This document shows, piece by piece, positions 1-9,121 of a DNA stretch of 64,000 bases (its first letter is position 1; each line of letters begins with the position of its first letter). Below the pieces are notes generated by a model. It saw nothing but the letters and a program-made list of their open reading frames with translations. It was not told where the DNA came from and ran no database searches. The DNA is from an uncultured Opitutia bacterium (lineage in GTDB: Bacteria; Verrucomicrobiota; Verrucomicrobiia; Opitutales; Opitutaceae). The DNA is taken from contig CAIPAH010000009.1 in the NCBI GenBank assembly GCA_903862955.1, positions 59,323 to 123,322 of the forward strand, read 5' to 3'. Made by a program: the position numbers and the translations under genes.

Positions 1-854
1 AAAAAGATACTGGCCGCAGCCCGGATGCCCATCAGCGTGCCGGCCGCGATGAAGATCGGGTCCCACACAAAGGAGACCGTGCGCCCGATCCACGCCGGCC
101 CGAACACCGCCGCGTCAAACCGGTCCACCAGCGCGCCCAGGCCGAACGGTTCCAGCTTCGTGCTGACCAGCCGCAGGCCGTCCGTCCAAAACTGGCTGAT
201 CGCCGCCGCCACGCCGGCATAGGTCAGCGCGCGGGCGGACTGCACTGCCCGCTGGCCCTTGGAATACAGCGCGCGCAGCGTCTCGGCGGAGGCGATGCCG
301 GTGGGAAAGCGCAGCTGCTCGACGTTGATCATCTGCCGCTTCATCGGGATCGCCATCGTCACGCCGAGGATCGCGAGGAAGAACACCCACGCCAGCGTCA
401 GCCCGATCGGCAGCGCGGCGTTGTTGATCATGAAATACGCGGCAAAGGCCGACACCAGCGTTGAGCCCGTGGAATAACCCGCGGCGCTCGCCGTCGACTG
501 CATGCAGTTGTTCTCGAGGATCGTCATCGGCGTCTTCGCGAAGCCGAGGCGGAGAAACACGGACCAGACTGCATACGACACGATGCAGGCGGTGATGGTG
601 ACGCCGAAGCCCCAGCCGGACTTCAGGCCGATGTAGAGATTGGTCAGCGAGAGCACGCCGCCCAGCACCGTACCCATCACCACGGCGCGCCACGTAAGCT
701 GCGCCATCGAATCGCCCCGACCGCGGTAAACCTTCTCCAGCCACTGTCGCTCGATCTCCTCCGGCGTCCCTTTGAAACCTTCCACGTGGAGTGGCTGGTC
801 GTAATTCACCTCGCCGGCAGCGGCGCCGGACTGGACAACGTCGGGGTTGGGCAT
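1..854 (-). CDS. OPT family oligopeptide transporter (C-terminal part cut off by window edge)
   Basis: The minus strand reads without a stop from an ATG at 854 to base 1, giving about 284 residues of a longer inner-membrane protein. After a hydrophilic N-terminus of about 45 residues it runs as hydrophobic helices. It has the features I associate with the OPT (oligopeptide/YSL) superfamily: ILENNCMQSTASAAGY near residues 105-120 and QLRFPTGIASAETLRALY near 175-192. OPT members import peptides or metal-chelate complexes by proton symport; the substrate cannot be told here. The family is usually 600-700 residues, so more than half lies outside the window. Longer antisense frames cover the same bases but show no family features. 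Confidence 0.88.
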   Translation of the reverse strand, partial: MPNPDVVQSGAAAGEVNYDQPLHVEGFKGTPEEIERQWLEKVYRGRGDSMAQLTWRAVVMGTVLGGVLSLTNLYIGLKSGWGFGVTITACIVSYAVWSVFLRLGFAKTPMTILENNCMQSTASAAGYSTGSTLVSAFAAYFMINNAALPIGLTLAWVFFLAILGVTMAIPMKRQMINVEQLRFPTGIASAETLRALYSKGQRAVQSARALTYAGVAAAISQFWTDGLRLVSTKLEPFGLGALVDRFDAAVFGPAWIGRTVSFVWDPIFIAAGTLMGIRAAASIF

Positions 855-981
855 GGGGGGCACGCGGATCCTGAACGGCCGTGACGATGCCTGCGGGCCC
901 CATCCCGCCGCAACAAGCAAATCGGATTGAGCGCGGCCCGCGTGACGGGCACGTTGCGGCCATGCCGTCGCCCACCCTCGC

Positions 982-1425
982 GTGAAAACCCGGGAAATAG
1001 TCGAACTGGGCCTCATTCCCGTCGTCGTCGCCGCGGTCGGCGTCGCTGCGCGGTGGTTGCCGCCGCGGCTCGAAACCGGCGAGTTGCTGGTCATTGCCTG
1101 CCTCACCTGGCTTGTCCAAGGCGGACTGCGCGATCTCTGGCTGCTCCATCTCGCGCGAACCCAGCCGCCCAATACGCCCCGTCGCCGGCTCCCCTGCATG
1201 TGCCTCGAATCCAGCGTCGGCCTGACGGGCCTTCTGCTCGGCGTCGTCCTCGCACTCACCGGCGTCGGTGGCCACGTCGCGCTCACTCCCGCGCGCTGGA
1301 TGCTGCTGGCCGCCGGCGTGCTCGCGCTCGGCTTCGCCGCCAAGGACCTCGTGATCACCTGGCGCCCGCTCGGCGTGCGCCGCGATCCCGATCACCACAC
1401 GATCATCTTCACCTGGCGGGCGTAG
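982..1425 (+). CDS. Small integral membrane protein, unknown function
   Basis: 147 residues from a GTG start. I see about four hydrophobic segments, near residues 8-26, 33-52, 76-96 and 106-124, and a short cytoplasmic-looking tail. There are no recognisable catalytic or binding motifs and I do not know a family for it. It is divergent from the OPT gene (127 bases apart) and its last 17 bases overlap the 3' end of the convergent M28 peptidase gene. The frame is open and its hydrophobic pattern is coherent, which argues that it is real. Confidence 0.6.
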   Translation: MKTREIVELGLIPVVVAAVGVAARWLPPRLETGELLVIACLTWLVQGGLRDLWLLHLARTQPPNTPRRRLPCMCLESSVGLTGLLLGVVLALTGVGGHVALTPARWMLLAAGVLALGFAAKDLVITWRPLGVRRDPDHHTIIFTWRA

Positions 1426-2752
1426 GCCCGTCGGGAAAATTCCAGCCGCCGAAAAGATCGTCCCAGTGCGCCGCGATGGCGGCGTGCTCCTCCGCCGGGA
1501 CCTTCGCGGCAAACGGCAGTTCGGGCGCGTTCGCCATCTCGGCGGTGAACTCCGCGACGGCGCTGAGCGACGCCGCCATCAAGACGGGATCCACGCGGCT
1601 GAGATCGTCATCGGGCCGGTGATGGAAAAACCGCCCCGCCGTGCAGTTGAACCGCATCAGGGTCAGCGCCGGCACGCCCGCGGCGACGAACGGAAAATGA
1701 TCCGCATACGGGAGGACGCCATGCTCGCGCCGCACCTGCTGGCCGTGTTTCTGAAAATATCCGGTCAGCAGCGCGTCCAGCTCCCGCGGCCCGCTGCCCC
1801 ACAGCGTGTTCCAGCCCAGCAGCGAGCCGAAGCTGTCGAAGTTGAACAGGCAGCGTCCGTGCCGCGCCAGTTCCTCGCGATGTCTCCGCACGTAATGCGA
1901 GCTGCCCACCGAAAGCTGCTCTTCCGCCCCGAACGAAATCAGCCGGATCGTCCGCCGCCGCGGCAGCGGCGCCAGCACCCGCGCCAGTTCCAGCAACCCC
2001 GCCGTGGCCGATCCGTTGTCATCCGCGCCGACCGAGTTGGCCTGGGTGTCGTGGTGTCCCCCGAGGTAAAGTATGCCCGCCTGGGGATCCGTGCCCGGCA
2101 GGTCGGCCACGACGTTCGCCGACTGCCCGGGCCGCATGCCGCCCACCACGCGCAGCCGCGCCCGCGTCGCCCCGCGCTCCCGCCACCGCCACGCGTCGAG
2201 ATAGGCCACGTTGAGCGTCGGCACCGCGCCGCACGCCCGCACATACGCCGGGAAAATTGCGTCCGCCAGCGGCGTCGACCCGGGATACCGCACGTCCACC
2301 ATCAGCACTCCCGCCGGCGCCGCCGACATCAGGCTCTGGTAATTCGCCCGCGACTCGATGTGGCAGCCCAGGTGCAACACGATCCGCCCGCGCAGCTTCG
2401 CCGCGAGTTCCCGGTCCTGGTAGTCCGTCGGCGCCGCAAAGAACACCAGTGGCGCCTCCACCCACGCGCCGTCCGTTCCGGGCGTGTTGACGAAGACCGC
2501 GCAACCCGCGTCGTGCCAGGCGCCGTCGTAATAAACCTGCAGCTGCTCCTCCTTCACCTCGCGCGTCTGCACGGGAAAGGCCTCCATTTTCACCAGCGCA
2601 CCGGCGGCCGCAAATTCCTTCCCTAGATACTCCGCGGCCGCCGCCTCGCCCGGTTGCCCGGTGAGCCGCACGCCGATCGTCTCGGTCAAGTGTTGCAGGT
2701 GACGGTGCAGGCGGTCGGGGGCGATCGGGGACATGCGATGGTGGGCACTCAT
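1409..2752 (-). CDS. M28 family zinc metallopeptidase
   Basis: A 447-residue protein when started at MSAHHRM (2752); the frame stays open upstream but that part does not look like protein, and MSPIAPDR at 2734 is another possible start. The co-catalytic two-zinc site of M28 aminopeptidases is readable in order: GGHHDT (His about 232), GADDNGSA (Asp about 244), FGAEEQ (Glu pair about 273), NFDSFG (Asp about 303) and YADHFPF (His about 352). The part before the catalytic domain fits an inserted PA-like domain. No clear signal peptide is present with this start, so location is uncertain. It likely removes N-terminal residues from peptides. Confidence 0.88.
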   Translation of the reverse strand: MSAHHRMSPIAPDRLHRHLQHLTETIGVRLTGQPGEAAAAEYLGKEFAAAGALVKMEAFPVQTREVKEEQLQVYYDGAWHDAGCAVFVNTPGTDGAWVEAPLVFFAAPTDYQDRELAAKLRGRIVLHLGCHIESRANYQSLMSAAPAGVLMVDVRYPGSTPLADAIFPAYVRACGAVPTLNVAYLDAWRWRERGATRARLRVVGGMRPGQSANVVADLPGTDPQAGILYLGGHHDTQANSVGADDNGSATAGLLELARVLAPLPRRRTIRLISFGAEEQLSVGSSHYVRRHREELARHGRCLFNFDSFGSLLGWNTLWGSGPRELDALLTGYFQKHGQQVRREHGVLPYADHFPFVAAGVPALTLMRFNCTAGRFFHHRPDDDLSRVDPVLMAASLSAVAEFTAEMANAPELPFAAKVPAEEHAAIAAHWDDLFGGWNFPDGPTPAR

Positions 2753-2901
2753 CAACGCGACGCCGTCGAAAAATGACAAGCGCGCGCGAGGACGGCGGCA
2801 AATGGCCGTAAGCGTCAGGGGCGAAATACCCGGGCCGATTTTAAGAGCTTTTTCGCACAACAAAGTTCGTTTCCGCGCGTCTATGGGGGTGTAATCCCAC
2901 C

Positions 2902-3384
2902 ATGAAAACGTCGCCCTCCTCCACCCCAGCCGCTCCCGCGGAATCGCCTCCGCCGGAACGGGCGTTGCGCGTCCTCTACGCGGACGACCTCCCGGAACTG
3001 CGGAATCTCATGACGGCGGTCCTCTCGCGCGACGGTTACCAGATCGAGACGGTGGGTGATGGCAGCGAGGCGCTGGCGCGGCTCAAGCAGGACGGCGAAG
3101 GCTTCGACTTGCTCATCACCGACCATCACATGCCGGGCACCAACGGGCTGGAACTCGTGCGCCAAACCCGGGCACTGGCCTATCCCGGCAAGATCGTCGT
3201 GTTCAGCTCTGAGTTGAGCGAGGAGGTCCATGAGAAATACCGCCGCTACGGCGTCGATGCCATCCTCTCGAAGCCGGTCTATCCCCACTCGTTTCGCGCG
3301 GTGCTCGATCAGATGTTCCACACCGTGCACCTAACCGCCCACACGGCCCGCCCAGCGGCTGCTCCGCTGGCCGCGCACGCCTAG
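2902..3384 (+). CDS. Single-domain response regulator (CheY-like receiver)
   Basis: 160 residues: a Pro/Ser-rich leader of about 20, one receiver domain, and a short Ala/His-rich tail. The acidic pair is Asp28-Asp29, the phospho-acceptor is Asp74 in LLITDHHMPGTNG, the switch position is Ser102/Ser103 in VVFSSE, and the conserved lysine is Lys124 in ILSKPVYP. There is no output domain, so it probably acts through protein contact or as a phosphorelay intermediate. No histidine kinase lies nearby, so the partner is encoded elsewhere. Confidence 0.92.
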   Translation: MKTSPSSTPAAPAESPPPERALRVLYADDLPELRNLMTAVLSRDGYQIETVGDGSEALARLKQDGEGFDLLITDHHMPGTNGLELVRQTRALAYPGKIVVFSSELSEEVHEKYRRYGVDAILSKPVYPHSFRAVLDQMFHTVHLTAHTARPAAAPLAAHA

Positions 3385-3517
3385 AGTCAGTCCCCCGCGG
3401 GCGCGGGGCGCCCGGGAGCGAACTGTCGCAAGCTTCTGGCTGGTCGCGGTTTTGGGACTTGCCATCGGTTTCTTCTCTGGTTGCCTGCGACGACCCCACG
3501 AGAGGGCATCGTCCGGC

Positions 3518-4939
3518 ATGTTGTTCAATTCGCTTACGTTCGTCGTCTTTTTCGTCGTGGTCCTGGCCGCGTATTGGACCATGCGGTCCTGGCCCGCGCG
3601 CAAGAACCTGCTGCTGGTCGCGAGCTACATCTTCTACGGCGCATGGAATCCGCCGTTCGCGCTGCTGCTCTTCGCCACGTCGGCGCTGGATTTCTATTTG
3701 GGCGCGCGGATTGCCGCCGCCACGAACCCCGCGGCCCGCAAGAGCTGGATGATCACCAGCGTGACCGTGAACCTGAGCATGCTGGGTTACTTCAAATACG
3801 GGAATTTCCTCCTCGAGAATTTCACCTGGCTGCTCGCGCGCTGCGGCATCGCCTACCAGGCGCCGCACCTCGACATCTTCCTGCCGATCGGCATCTCGTT
3901 CTACACGTTCCACTCGCTGTCCTACACCCTCGACGTGTATCGCGGGGTCTGCCAGCCGACGAAATCGCTCCGGGATTTCGTCCTCGCCGTCTCGTTCTTT
4001 CCCCAGCTCGTCGCCGGCCCGATCGTGCGCGCGGCGGATTTCCTGCCGCAGCTCGTCGCGGCGCCGGTGCTGAAACGCGGGCAGTTCCACTGGGGCCTGC
4101 TGCTGATGACGCTCGGCATGTTCGAGAAGATCGTGCTGGCGGACACGCTGCTGGCGGACGCGTCCGACACGGTGTTCGGTTACGCTGGCCCGCTGCTACC
4201 CGCCGACGCGTGGGCCGGGGTGCTGGCGTTCTCGGGGCAGATTTTCTTCGACTTCGCCGGCTATTCCACCTGCGCCATCGGCGCGGCGCTCTGCCTCGGC
4301 TTCCACCTGAAGGACAACTTCCGCTTCCCGTATGCCGCGGTGGGCTTCTCCGACTTCTGGCGCCGCTGGCACATCTCGCTGTCCACGTTCCTGCGCGACT
4401 TCCTCTACATCCCGCTCGGCGGCAACCGCTCCGGCCCGACGCGCGCCGCGATCAACCTGATGATCGTGATGTTCATCGGCGGCCTCTGGCACGGCGCGGC
4501 GTGGACCTACGTGATCTGGGGCCTCATCCACGGCGTACTGCTCGTGCTGGAACGCATCGCGCGCGCCATCGGGGGCGACGCCCCGTGGACCGAACTCTTT
4601 ATCGTGCGGTTGCTGCTGGGTCTCGCCACGTTTGCCGCCGTGTGCTTCGCGTGGGTGTTCTTCCGCGCCGCCGATTTCCCGTCGGCGTCGCGCCTGCTGC
4701 ACGCCATGACGGGCACGTTGACCGGCGGCGAGGCCGTGCTCGGCTCGCGCCGGCTGCTCGAGGTCGCGCTCGTGATCGCCGGCCTGCTCGTCGCCCACTG
4801 GTCGCTGCGTGACACCTCGGTCGAGGCCGTCGTGGCGCGGATGCCGCGCTGGGCGGTGACCGGGATTTGGACGCTGATGCTCGGCGCGATCATTCTCACC
4901 CAAGGAAACGGCCATGCCTTCATCTACTTCCAGTTTTGA
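3518..4939 (+). CDS. MBOAT family O-acyltransferase (AlgI-like)
   Basis: 473 residues starting at MLFNSLTF, the usual N-terminus of AlgI/DltB-type membrane-bound O-acyltransferases; an earlier in-frame ATG at 3452 gives an atypical leader. About ten transmembrane helices are visible. Family hallmarks are FWRRWHISLSTFLRDFLY (His285) and GGLWHGAAWTYVIWG, whose His325 is the expected catalytic histidine. Such enzymes pass acyl groups from a cytoplasmic donor to extracytoplasmic polysaccharide or teichoic acid. The next gene overlaps by 26 bases and encodes an SGNH-like partner, the usual AlgI/AlgJ-type arrangement. The acceptor polymer is not identifiable from the window. Confidence 0.93.
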   Translation: MLFNSLTFVVFFVVVLAAYWTMRSWPARKNLLLVASYIFYGAWNPPFALLLFATSALDFYLGARIAAATNPAARKSWMITSVTVNLSMLGYFKYGNFLLENFTWLLARCGIAYQAPHLDIFLPIGISFYTFHSLSYTLDVYRGVCQPTKSLRDFVLAVSFFPQLVAGPIVRAADFLPQLVAAPVLKRGQFHWGLLLMTLGMFEKIVLADTLLADASDTVFGYAGPLLPADAWAGVLAFSGQIFFDFAGYSTCAIGAALCLGFHLKDNFRFPYAAVGFSDFWRRWHISLSTFLRDFLYIPLGGNRSGPTRAAINLMIVMFIGGLWHGAAWTYVIWGLIHGVLLVLERIARAIGGDAPWTELFIVRLLLGLATFAAVCFAWVFFRAADFPSASRLLHAMTGTLTGGEAVLGSRRLLEVALVIAGLLVAHWSLRDTSVEAVVARMPRWAVTGIWTLMLGAIILTQGNGHAFIYFQF

Positions 4940-5990
4940 TTTCGTGCGGCCGGTGCCGGACCTGGCCTGGCGCGGCATCGTGCTGGCCGTGGTCCTGTTG
5001 ACCACCGTCGCGGCCGTCGGCTGGGAAATGCGCGTGCGCGCGTGGGGCTACCGGCCGTCGCTCAACGACACGTCCGACCTCTGGGCGGACCAGCGCGAGG
5101 TCGTGAAACCCGACTCGATGGTGATCATCGGCGATTCGCGCACGCTCTTCGACAACGACCTCGACACCTACGAGCAGGCCTTCGGCACCCGTCCCATCCA
5201 GCTCGGCCTCGTCGGCAGCTGCGCCTACCCAATTCTCGAGAATCTCGCCAACGACCAGAGCTTCCACGGCACGGTTATCGCCAGCATCATCCCCGGGATG
5301 TGGCTCGCCCCGCCGCCGTCGCCGCCCTACCATAATTCCCTGCGGGCCTTGAAGCGCTACCAGAAGCGCACCCTCGCCCAGCGGTCCGGCCACCGTCTCG
5401 GCATGTGGCTCGAGGAGCACCTGGCGTTCATGAACGAGGACCTCACGCTCGAGGAGTGGCTGAACCGCGTGCAGGTGCCGGAGCGCGCCGCCTTTCACCC
5501 GGGGCCGGCCTTCCCGCCCAATTTCCAGACGATTGATCGCGACCGGCGCACCCGCATGTGGGAATCCTGCGTCCAACCCGGCCCGCTGCAGGACCGCGTG
5601 AAATTCGGCTGGCCCGCCCTCTTCACCCCGCCGCCCCCCCCGAGCTACGTGCCCAAGGAGGCCTTCATGGCCGGCATGGGGAAGGCCATCGAGCAGCGCT
5701 TCGCCGACACCGCCGCCGCCGTGAAGAAAATTCAGGTCCGCGGCGGGAAAGTCGTCTTCGTGCGCTACCCCATGTCGGGCAAATTGAAGGAACTCGAGGA
5801 CAAGGCCACGCCCCGCGTCGGCCCGTGGAATCGCCTCGTCAAGGAATCCGGCGCGCCCGGCATCTACTTCGAGGATTACCCGGAACTCGCCAGCTTCACC
5901 TGCCCGGAGTGGTCGCACCTCTCCGCCAGCGACTCGGTCGAATTCACCAAGCGGCTCATGCCGCACCTCAAGTCAGCGCTGGCGCGCTGA
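4914..5990 (+). CDS. SGNH/AlgX-like partner of the MBOAT acyltransferase
   Basis: 358 residues with one N-terminal membrane anchor (about 20-38) and an extracytoplasmic domain. MVIIGDSRTLFDND gives the block I Gly-Asp-Ser with Ser75 as presumed nucleophile, and PEWSHLSASDS near the C-terminus supplies His335 as the presumed catalytic histidine. This is the layout of the AlgJ/AlgX/PatB class that completes O-acetylation of polysaccharide together with an MBOAT protein. The 26-base overlap with the MBOAT gene suggests translational coupling. Overall sequence is divergent, so the assignment rests on the two motifs plus context. Confidence 0.72.
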   Translation: MPSSTSSFDFVRPVPDLAWRGIVLAVVLLTTVAAVGWEMRVRAWGYRPSLNDTSDLWADQREVVKPDSMVIIGDSRTLFDNDLDTYEQAFGTRPIQLGLVGSCAYPILENLANDQSFHGTVIASIIPGMWLAPPPSPPYHNSLRALKRYQKRTLAQRSGHRLGMWLEEHLAFMNEDLTLEEWLNRVQVPERAAFHPGPAFPPNFQTIDRDRRTRMWESCVQPGPLQDRVKFGWPALFTPPPPPSYVPKEAFMAGMGKAIEQRFADTAAAVKKIQVRGGKVVFVRYPMSGKLKELEDKATPRVGPWNRLVKESGAPGIYFEDYPELASFTCPEWSHLSASDSVEFTKRLMPHLKSALAR

Positions 5991-5993
5991 CAT

Positions 5994-6046
5994 AAAAACG
6001 CCGCCGGAACGAATTCCGGCGGCGCAAAGTCGCCCCGCAGGGCGAC
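5994..6046 (-). terminator. Double hairpin; rho-independent terminator for the minus-strand gene
   Basis: There are two perfect stems. One has 10 bp (6000-6009 with 6014-6023, loop CGAA) and the other 7 bp (6029-6035 with 6040-6046, loop CGCA). Read on the minus strand after the stop at 6058, the second-encountered GC-rich hairpin is followed by GTTTTT, as expected for an intrinsic terminator. It may also slow transcription arriving from the plus-strand SGNH gene, which ends at 5990. Confidence 0.7.
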
Positions 6047-6057
6047 GACAAGAAGCA

Positions 6058-6396
6058 TCAGGAGGTCGTTGTCACGGTCACGGAGACGGCAACCTGGCCA
6101 TCGTCGGTGGTCACGACGTTTACGGTGTCGCCGACTTTCACGTCACCACTGCCGATCGAGGTGCCGACCCGCGAAAAGGTCGTGGCGGAGTTCAGTGAAA
6201 CCGTGCGGTTGCCCACCGTCAGGCTGGTGTCAGACTTGGCCGTGACCTTGCCGCTGACGTTCTTGGTCACGCGGTTGTCCGGCACGGCGGTCGCTGGGTC
6301 GGACGGGGCGGACTGAGCGAGGGTCATCACGGGCAGGGCCGCGACGGAGGATGCGATGAGGATGCCGAACAGAGCCGGCTTGAGCTGGGATTTCAT
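6058..6396 (-). CDS. Small secreted protein of unknown function
   Basis: 112 residues. A clear signal peptide (Lys-containing start, hydrophobic core 8-26, likely cleavage after LAQS) precedes a Ser/Thr/Val-rich domain with alternating beta pattern: VSGKVTAKSDTSLTVGNR and VKVGDTVNVVTTDDG. It resembles small OB-like or DUF5666-type periplasmic proteins, but I cannot fix a family. It lies upstream of a strong double hairpin and 27 bases downstream of the BON lipoprotein gene on the same strand, so the two may be co-transcribed. Confidence 0.7.
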   Translation of the reverse strand: MKSQLKPALFGILIASSVAALPVMTLAQSAPSDPATAVPDNRVTKNVSGKVTAKSDTSLTVGNRTVSLNSATTFSRVGTSIGSGDVKVGDTVNVVTTDDGQVAVSVTVTTTS

Positions 6397-6423
6397 GATG
6401 CCACCTGGGTTTGGACCGATTGG

Positions 6424-6759
6424 TTATTTGACAGAGATGTTGTTCTTAACGTCGCGCACCCCGCGGACACCCGCGGCCACCTCGCCCGCGCGATGCTTTT
6501 GCTCGGCGGTGTCGACGAAACCGCTGAGTTGGACGATACCCTTGAACGTCACCACGGACACATCGAAGGCCTTGACGGTGTCGTCGTGGATGAAGGCCGC
6601 CTTCACCTTGGCGGTGATGGTGCTGTCATCGACGTATTCTCCGGTGCTTTCCTTGGTGGGAGTCGCCGCGCATCCGGACGAGAGGGCGACCAGGCCGATG
6701 CCGCTGACGCAGAGCGCGGCCAGAACGCCGGCTTGAAGGGAGTTTTTGAGCGAGTTCAT
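6424..6759 (-). CDS. BON-domain lipoprotein (OsmY-like)
   Basis: 111 residues. A type II signal peptide ends in the lipobox LSSGC with Cys30 as the lipidation site. The rest is a single BON domain: DDSTITAKVKAAFIHDD, then GIVQLSGFVDT, then VRGVRDVKNNI. BON domains bind membranes or phospholipids and are common in osmotic or envelope stress proteins such as OsmY. It is followed on the same strand by a small secreted protein gene. One domain, rather than the two of OsmY, is typical of lipoprotein versions. Confidence 0.85.
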   Translation of the reverse strand: MNSLKNSLQAGVLAALCVSGIGLVALSSGCAATPTKESTGEYVDDSTITAKVKAAFIHDDTVKAFDVSVVTFKGIVQLSGFVDTAEQKHRAGEVAAGVRGVRDVKNNISVK

Positions 6760-6906
6760 CCCTCCTTAGTATCGTCAAAACGCAGGCGGTTCGCCATGCC
6801 CGCCACTTTTCCGCGCCCCCGCCGGGCTGGCCCAGCCTTGCCAATCCGTCCCGCTGGAGCAACACTCTGCCACCTCCCGCCTCGCTTACCCGCACCCCCT
6901 TCCATC

Positions 6907-9099
6907 ATGTCCCATTCGCTGGCCCTCACGCACCTGCCCCGCCTCGTGGCGACCCTCCTCGCCGTCTCGAGTTGCCTCCTTGCCACGCTTCGCGCCGCTG
7001 ACGTCGCTCCGGCGCCCGCGCCCACCGGCGCCAACCCGTTCTTCGTGGAAAGCGCCCTGCCTTACCACCTGCCGCCGTTCGACCAGATCAAGGACGAACA
7101 CTTCGCGCCCGCGCTGGAACAGGGCATGGCGGAGGAACTGGCCGAGGTCGCCATCATCGCGAACAACCCGGAGCCCGCGTCGTTTGAAAACACCATCGTC
7201 GCCCTCGAGCGCTCGGGGCGGCTCCTGCGGCGGGTGTCTGCCACCTTCTCCAACCTGGCCGGCGCCAACACCAACCCCGCCCTGCAGGCCGTCGAGAGCG
7301 CGATGGCGCCCAAGTTCGCCGCGCACTCCGACGCCATCCACCTCAACAGCGCGCTGTTTGCGCGGATCAGCGCGCTTTACAAGGACCGCAAGCACCTCGA
7401 CCTGAACCACGAATCGCTCTGGCTGCTCGAGCGCTACTACCGCGACTTCGTCCGGGCCGGCGCACTGCTCACCGAAGCCGACAAGGCCAAGCTCAAGGCG
7501 CTGAATGCCCAGATCGCGACGCTGCAGACGAAGTTCTCCCAAAACGCGCTGAAGGAGAAAAACGCCGACGCCATCATCGTCGACTCGCGCGCCGAGCTCG
7601 CCGGGCTCTCCGAGAGCGAAATCGAGGCCGCGGCCAAGGCGCCCGGCCATCCCGGAAAATTCGCGCTGCCGCTCCTCAACACGACTTACCAGCCGGCGCT
7701 CGGCACCCTCCAGGACCGCGCCGTGCGCGAGCGCCTCATGGCCGCGTCCCTCGCCCGTGGCAGCCACGGCGGGCCCTACGACAACCGCGCGGTGGTGTCC
7801 GACCTCGCGCGCCTGCGCGCCGAGCGCGCCAACCTGCTCGGCTTTGCCACCCACGCGGATTACCAGCTCGAGGAGCAGACCGCCAAGAGCGTCAAGACCG
7901 TCAACCAGCTCCTCGCCGACCTCGCCCCCGTCGCCGTCGCCAACGCCCGCCGCGAGGCGGCCGATATGCAGGCCATCATCGACCAGGAAAAGGGCGGCTT
8001 CCAGCTCTCGGCCGCCGACTGGGGCCTCTACTCGGAGAAGGTCCGCGCCGCCAAGTATGCCATCGATGAGTCCCAGCTGCGCCCGTATTTCGAGCTGAAC
8101 CACGTGCTGATCGACGGCGTGTTCTTCGCCGCCACCAAGCTCTACGGCATCACGTTCCACGAGCGGCACGATCTCCCCGTCTACCACCCCGACGTGCGGG
8201 TGTTCGAGGTCCGCGACGCCGACGGCTCGGAACTGGCGCTCTTCCTCGTGGATTACTATGCCCGCCCCTCTAAACGCGGCGGCGCGTGGATGAACGAATA
8301 CGTTTCCCAGTCCCAGCTGCTCGGCACCAAGCCCGTTGTGGCCAACCACCTCAACATTCCCAAGCCGCCCGCGGGCCAGCCGACTCTGCTGACCTCGGAC
8401 GAGGTGCGAACCGCCTTCCACGAATTCGGCCACGCCCTGCACGGCATGTTTTCGCACGTGACCTACCCGCGCTTCAGCGGCACGAGCGTCCCGCGCGACT
8501 TCGTGGAGTATCCCTCGCAGGCCAACGAAATGTGGGCGACCTGGCCCGAGGTCGTGAAGAACTACGCCAAGCACTACCAGACCGGCGCGCCGATGCCTGC
8601 CGCGCTACTCGACAAGATGCTCGCCACGCAGCACTTCAACCAAGGCTACGCCACGACCGAGATCCTGTCGGCGATGATCCTCGACCAGACCTGGCACCAG
8701 CTCAAGCCCGCCGACGTGCCGGGTGCCGACGGCGTGGAGGCCTTTGAGGCCGCCGCGCTGCACCGCGCCGGGGTCGATTTCGCACCCGTCCCGCCCCGCT
8801 ATCGCAGCACCTATTTCTCCCACGCGTTTTCCGCCGGCTATTCGGCCGGATACTACTCCTACCTGTGGAGCGAGATGCTCGCCGCCAACAACGTCGAGTG
8901 GTTCAAGGCCCACGGCGGACTCACGCGCGCCAACGGCGACCGTTTCCGCGCCGACGTTCTGTCCCGCGGCGGAAGCCAGGATGCCATGGGCCTCTTCATC
9001 AAGTTCACCGGCGGCGAGCCGCAGCTCGAGCCGCTCCTGAAGCGCCGCGGCCTCGAGCTGCCAGCCAACGCCAAAAAAACCGAGGAGCACGACGGTTGA
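6907..9099 (+). CDS. M3 family metallopeptidase (oligopeptidase A / dipeptidyl carboxypeptidase type)
   Basis: 730 residues from the ATG at 6907, which is directly followed by a signal-peptide-like leader (LVATLLAVSSCLLATLRAAD); the frame is open further upstream but antisense to the BON gene. The catalytic zinc motif FHEFGHALHGMF is present with HEFGH at 505-509. The remainder follows the M3A layout, starting with NPFFVESALPYHLPPFD, as in Dcp/OpdA. With a signal peptide it is most likely periplasmic and degrades short peptides. A thioredoxin-like lipoprotein gene starts 22 bases downstream. Confidence 0.93.
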   Translation: MSHSLALTHLPRLVATLLAVSSCLLATLRAADVAPAPAPTGANPFFVESALPYHLPPFDQIKDEHFAPALEQGMAEELAEVAIIANNPEPASFENTIVALERSGRLLRRVSATFSNLAGANTNPALQAVESAMAPKFAAHSDAIHLNSALFARISALYKDRKHLDLNHESLWLLERYYRDFVRAGALLTEADKAKLKALNAQIATLQTKFSQNALKEKNADAIIVDSRAELAGLSESEIEAAAKAPGHPGKFALPLLNTTYQPALGTLQDRAVRERLMAASLARGSHGGPYDNRAVVSDLARLRAERANLLGFATHADYQLEEQTAKSVKTVNQLLADLAPVAVANARREAADMQAIIDQEKGGFQLSAADWGLYSEKVRAAKYAIDESQLRPYFELNHVLIDGVFFAATKLYGITFHERHDLPVYHPDVRVFEVRDADGSELALFLVDYYARPSKRGGAWMNEYVSQSQLLGTKPVVANHLNIPKPPAGQPTLLTSDEVRTAFHEFGHALHGMFSHVTYPRFSGTSVPRDFVEYPSQANEMWATWPEVVKNYAKHYQTGAPMPAALLDKMLATQHFNQGYATTEILSAMILDQTWHQLKPADVPGADGVEAFEAAALHRAGVDFAPVPPRYRSTYFSHAFSAGYSAGYYSYLWSEMLAANNVEWFKAHGGLTRANGDRFRADVLSRGGSQDAMGLFIKFTGGEPQLEPLLKRRGLELPANAKKTEEHDG

Positions 9100-9121
9100 T
9101 CCGTCCTTCTCCCTCTCACTT

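Noticed and set aside
115..1512. A 465-codon minus-strand frame across the OPT gene start and the small membrane protein.
   Set aside because: It runs through two better-supported genes in other frames and is Arg/Pro/Gly-rich with no motif.
6493..6906. A 138-residue N-terminal extension of the M3 peptidase.
   Set aside because: It is antisense to the BON lipoprotein; a signal peptide begins exactly at the ATG at 6907.
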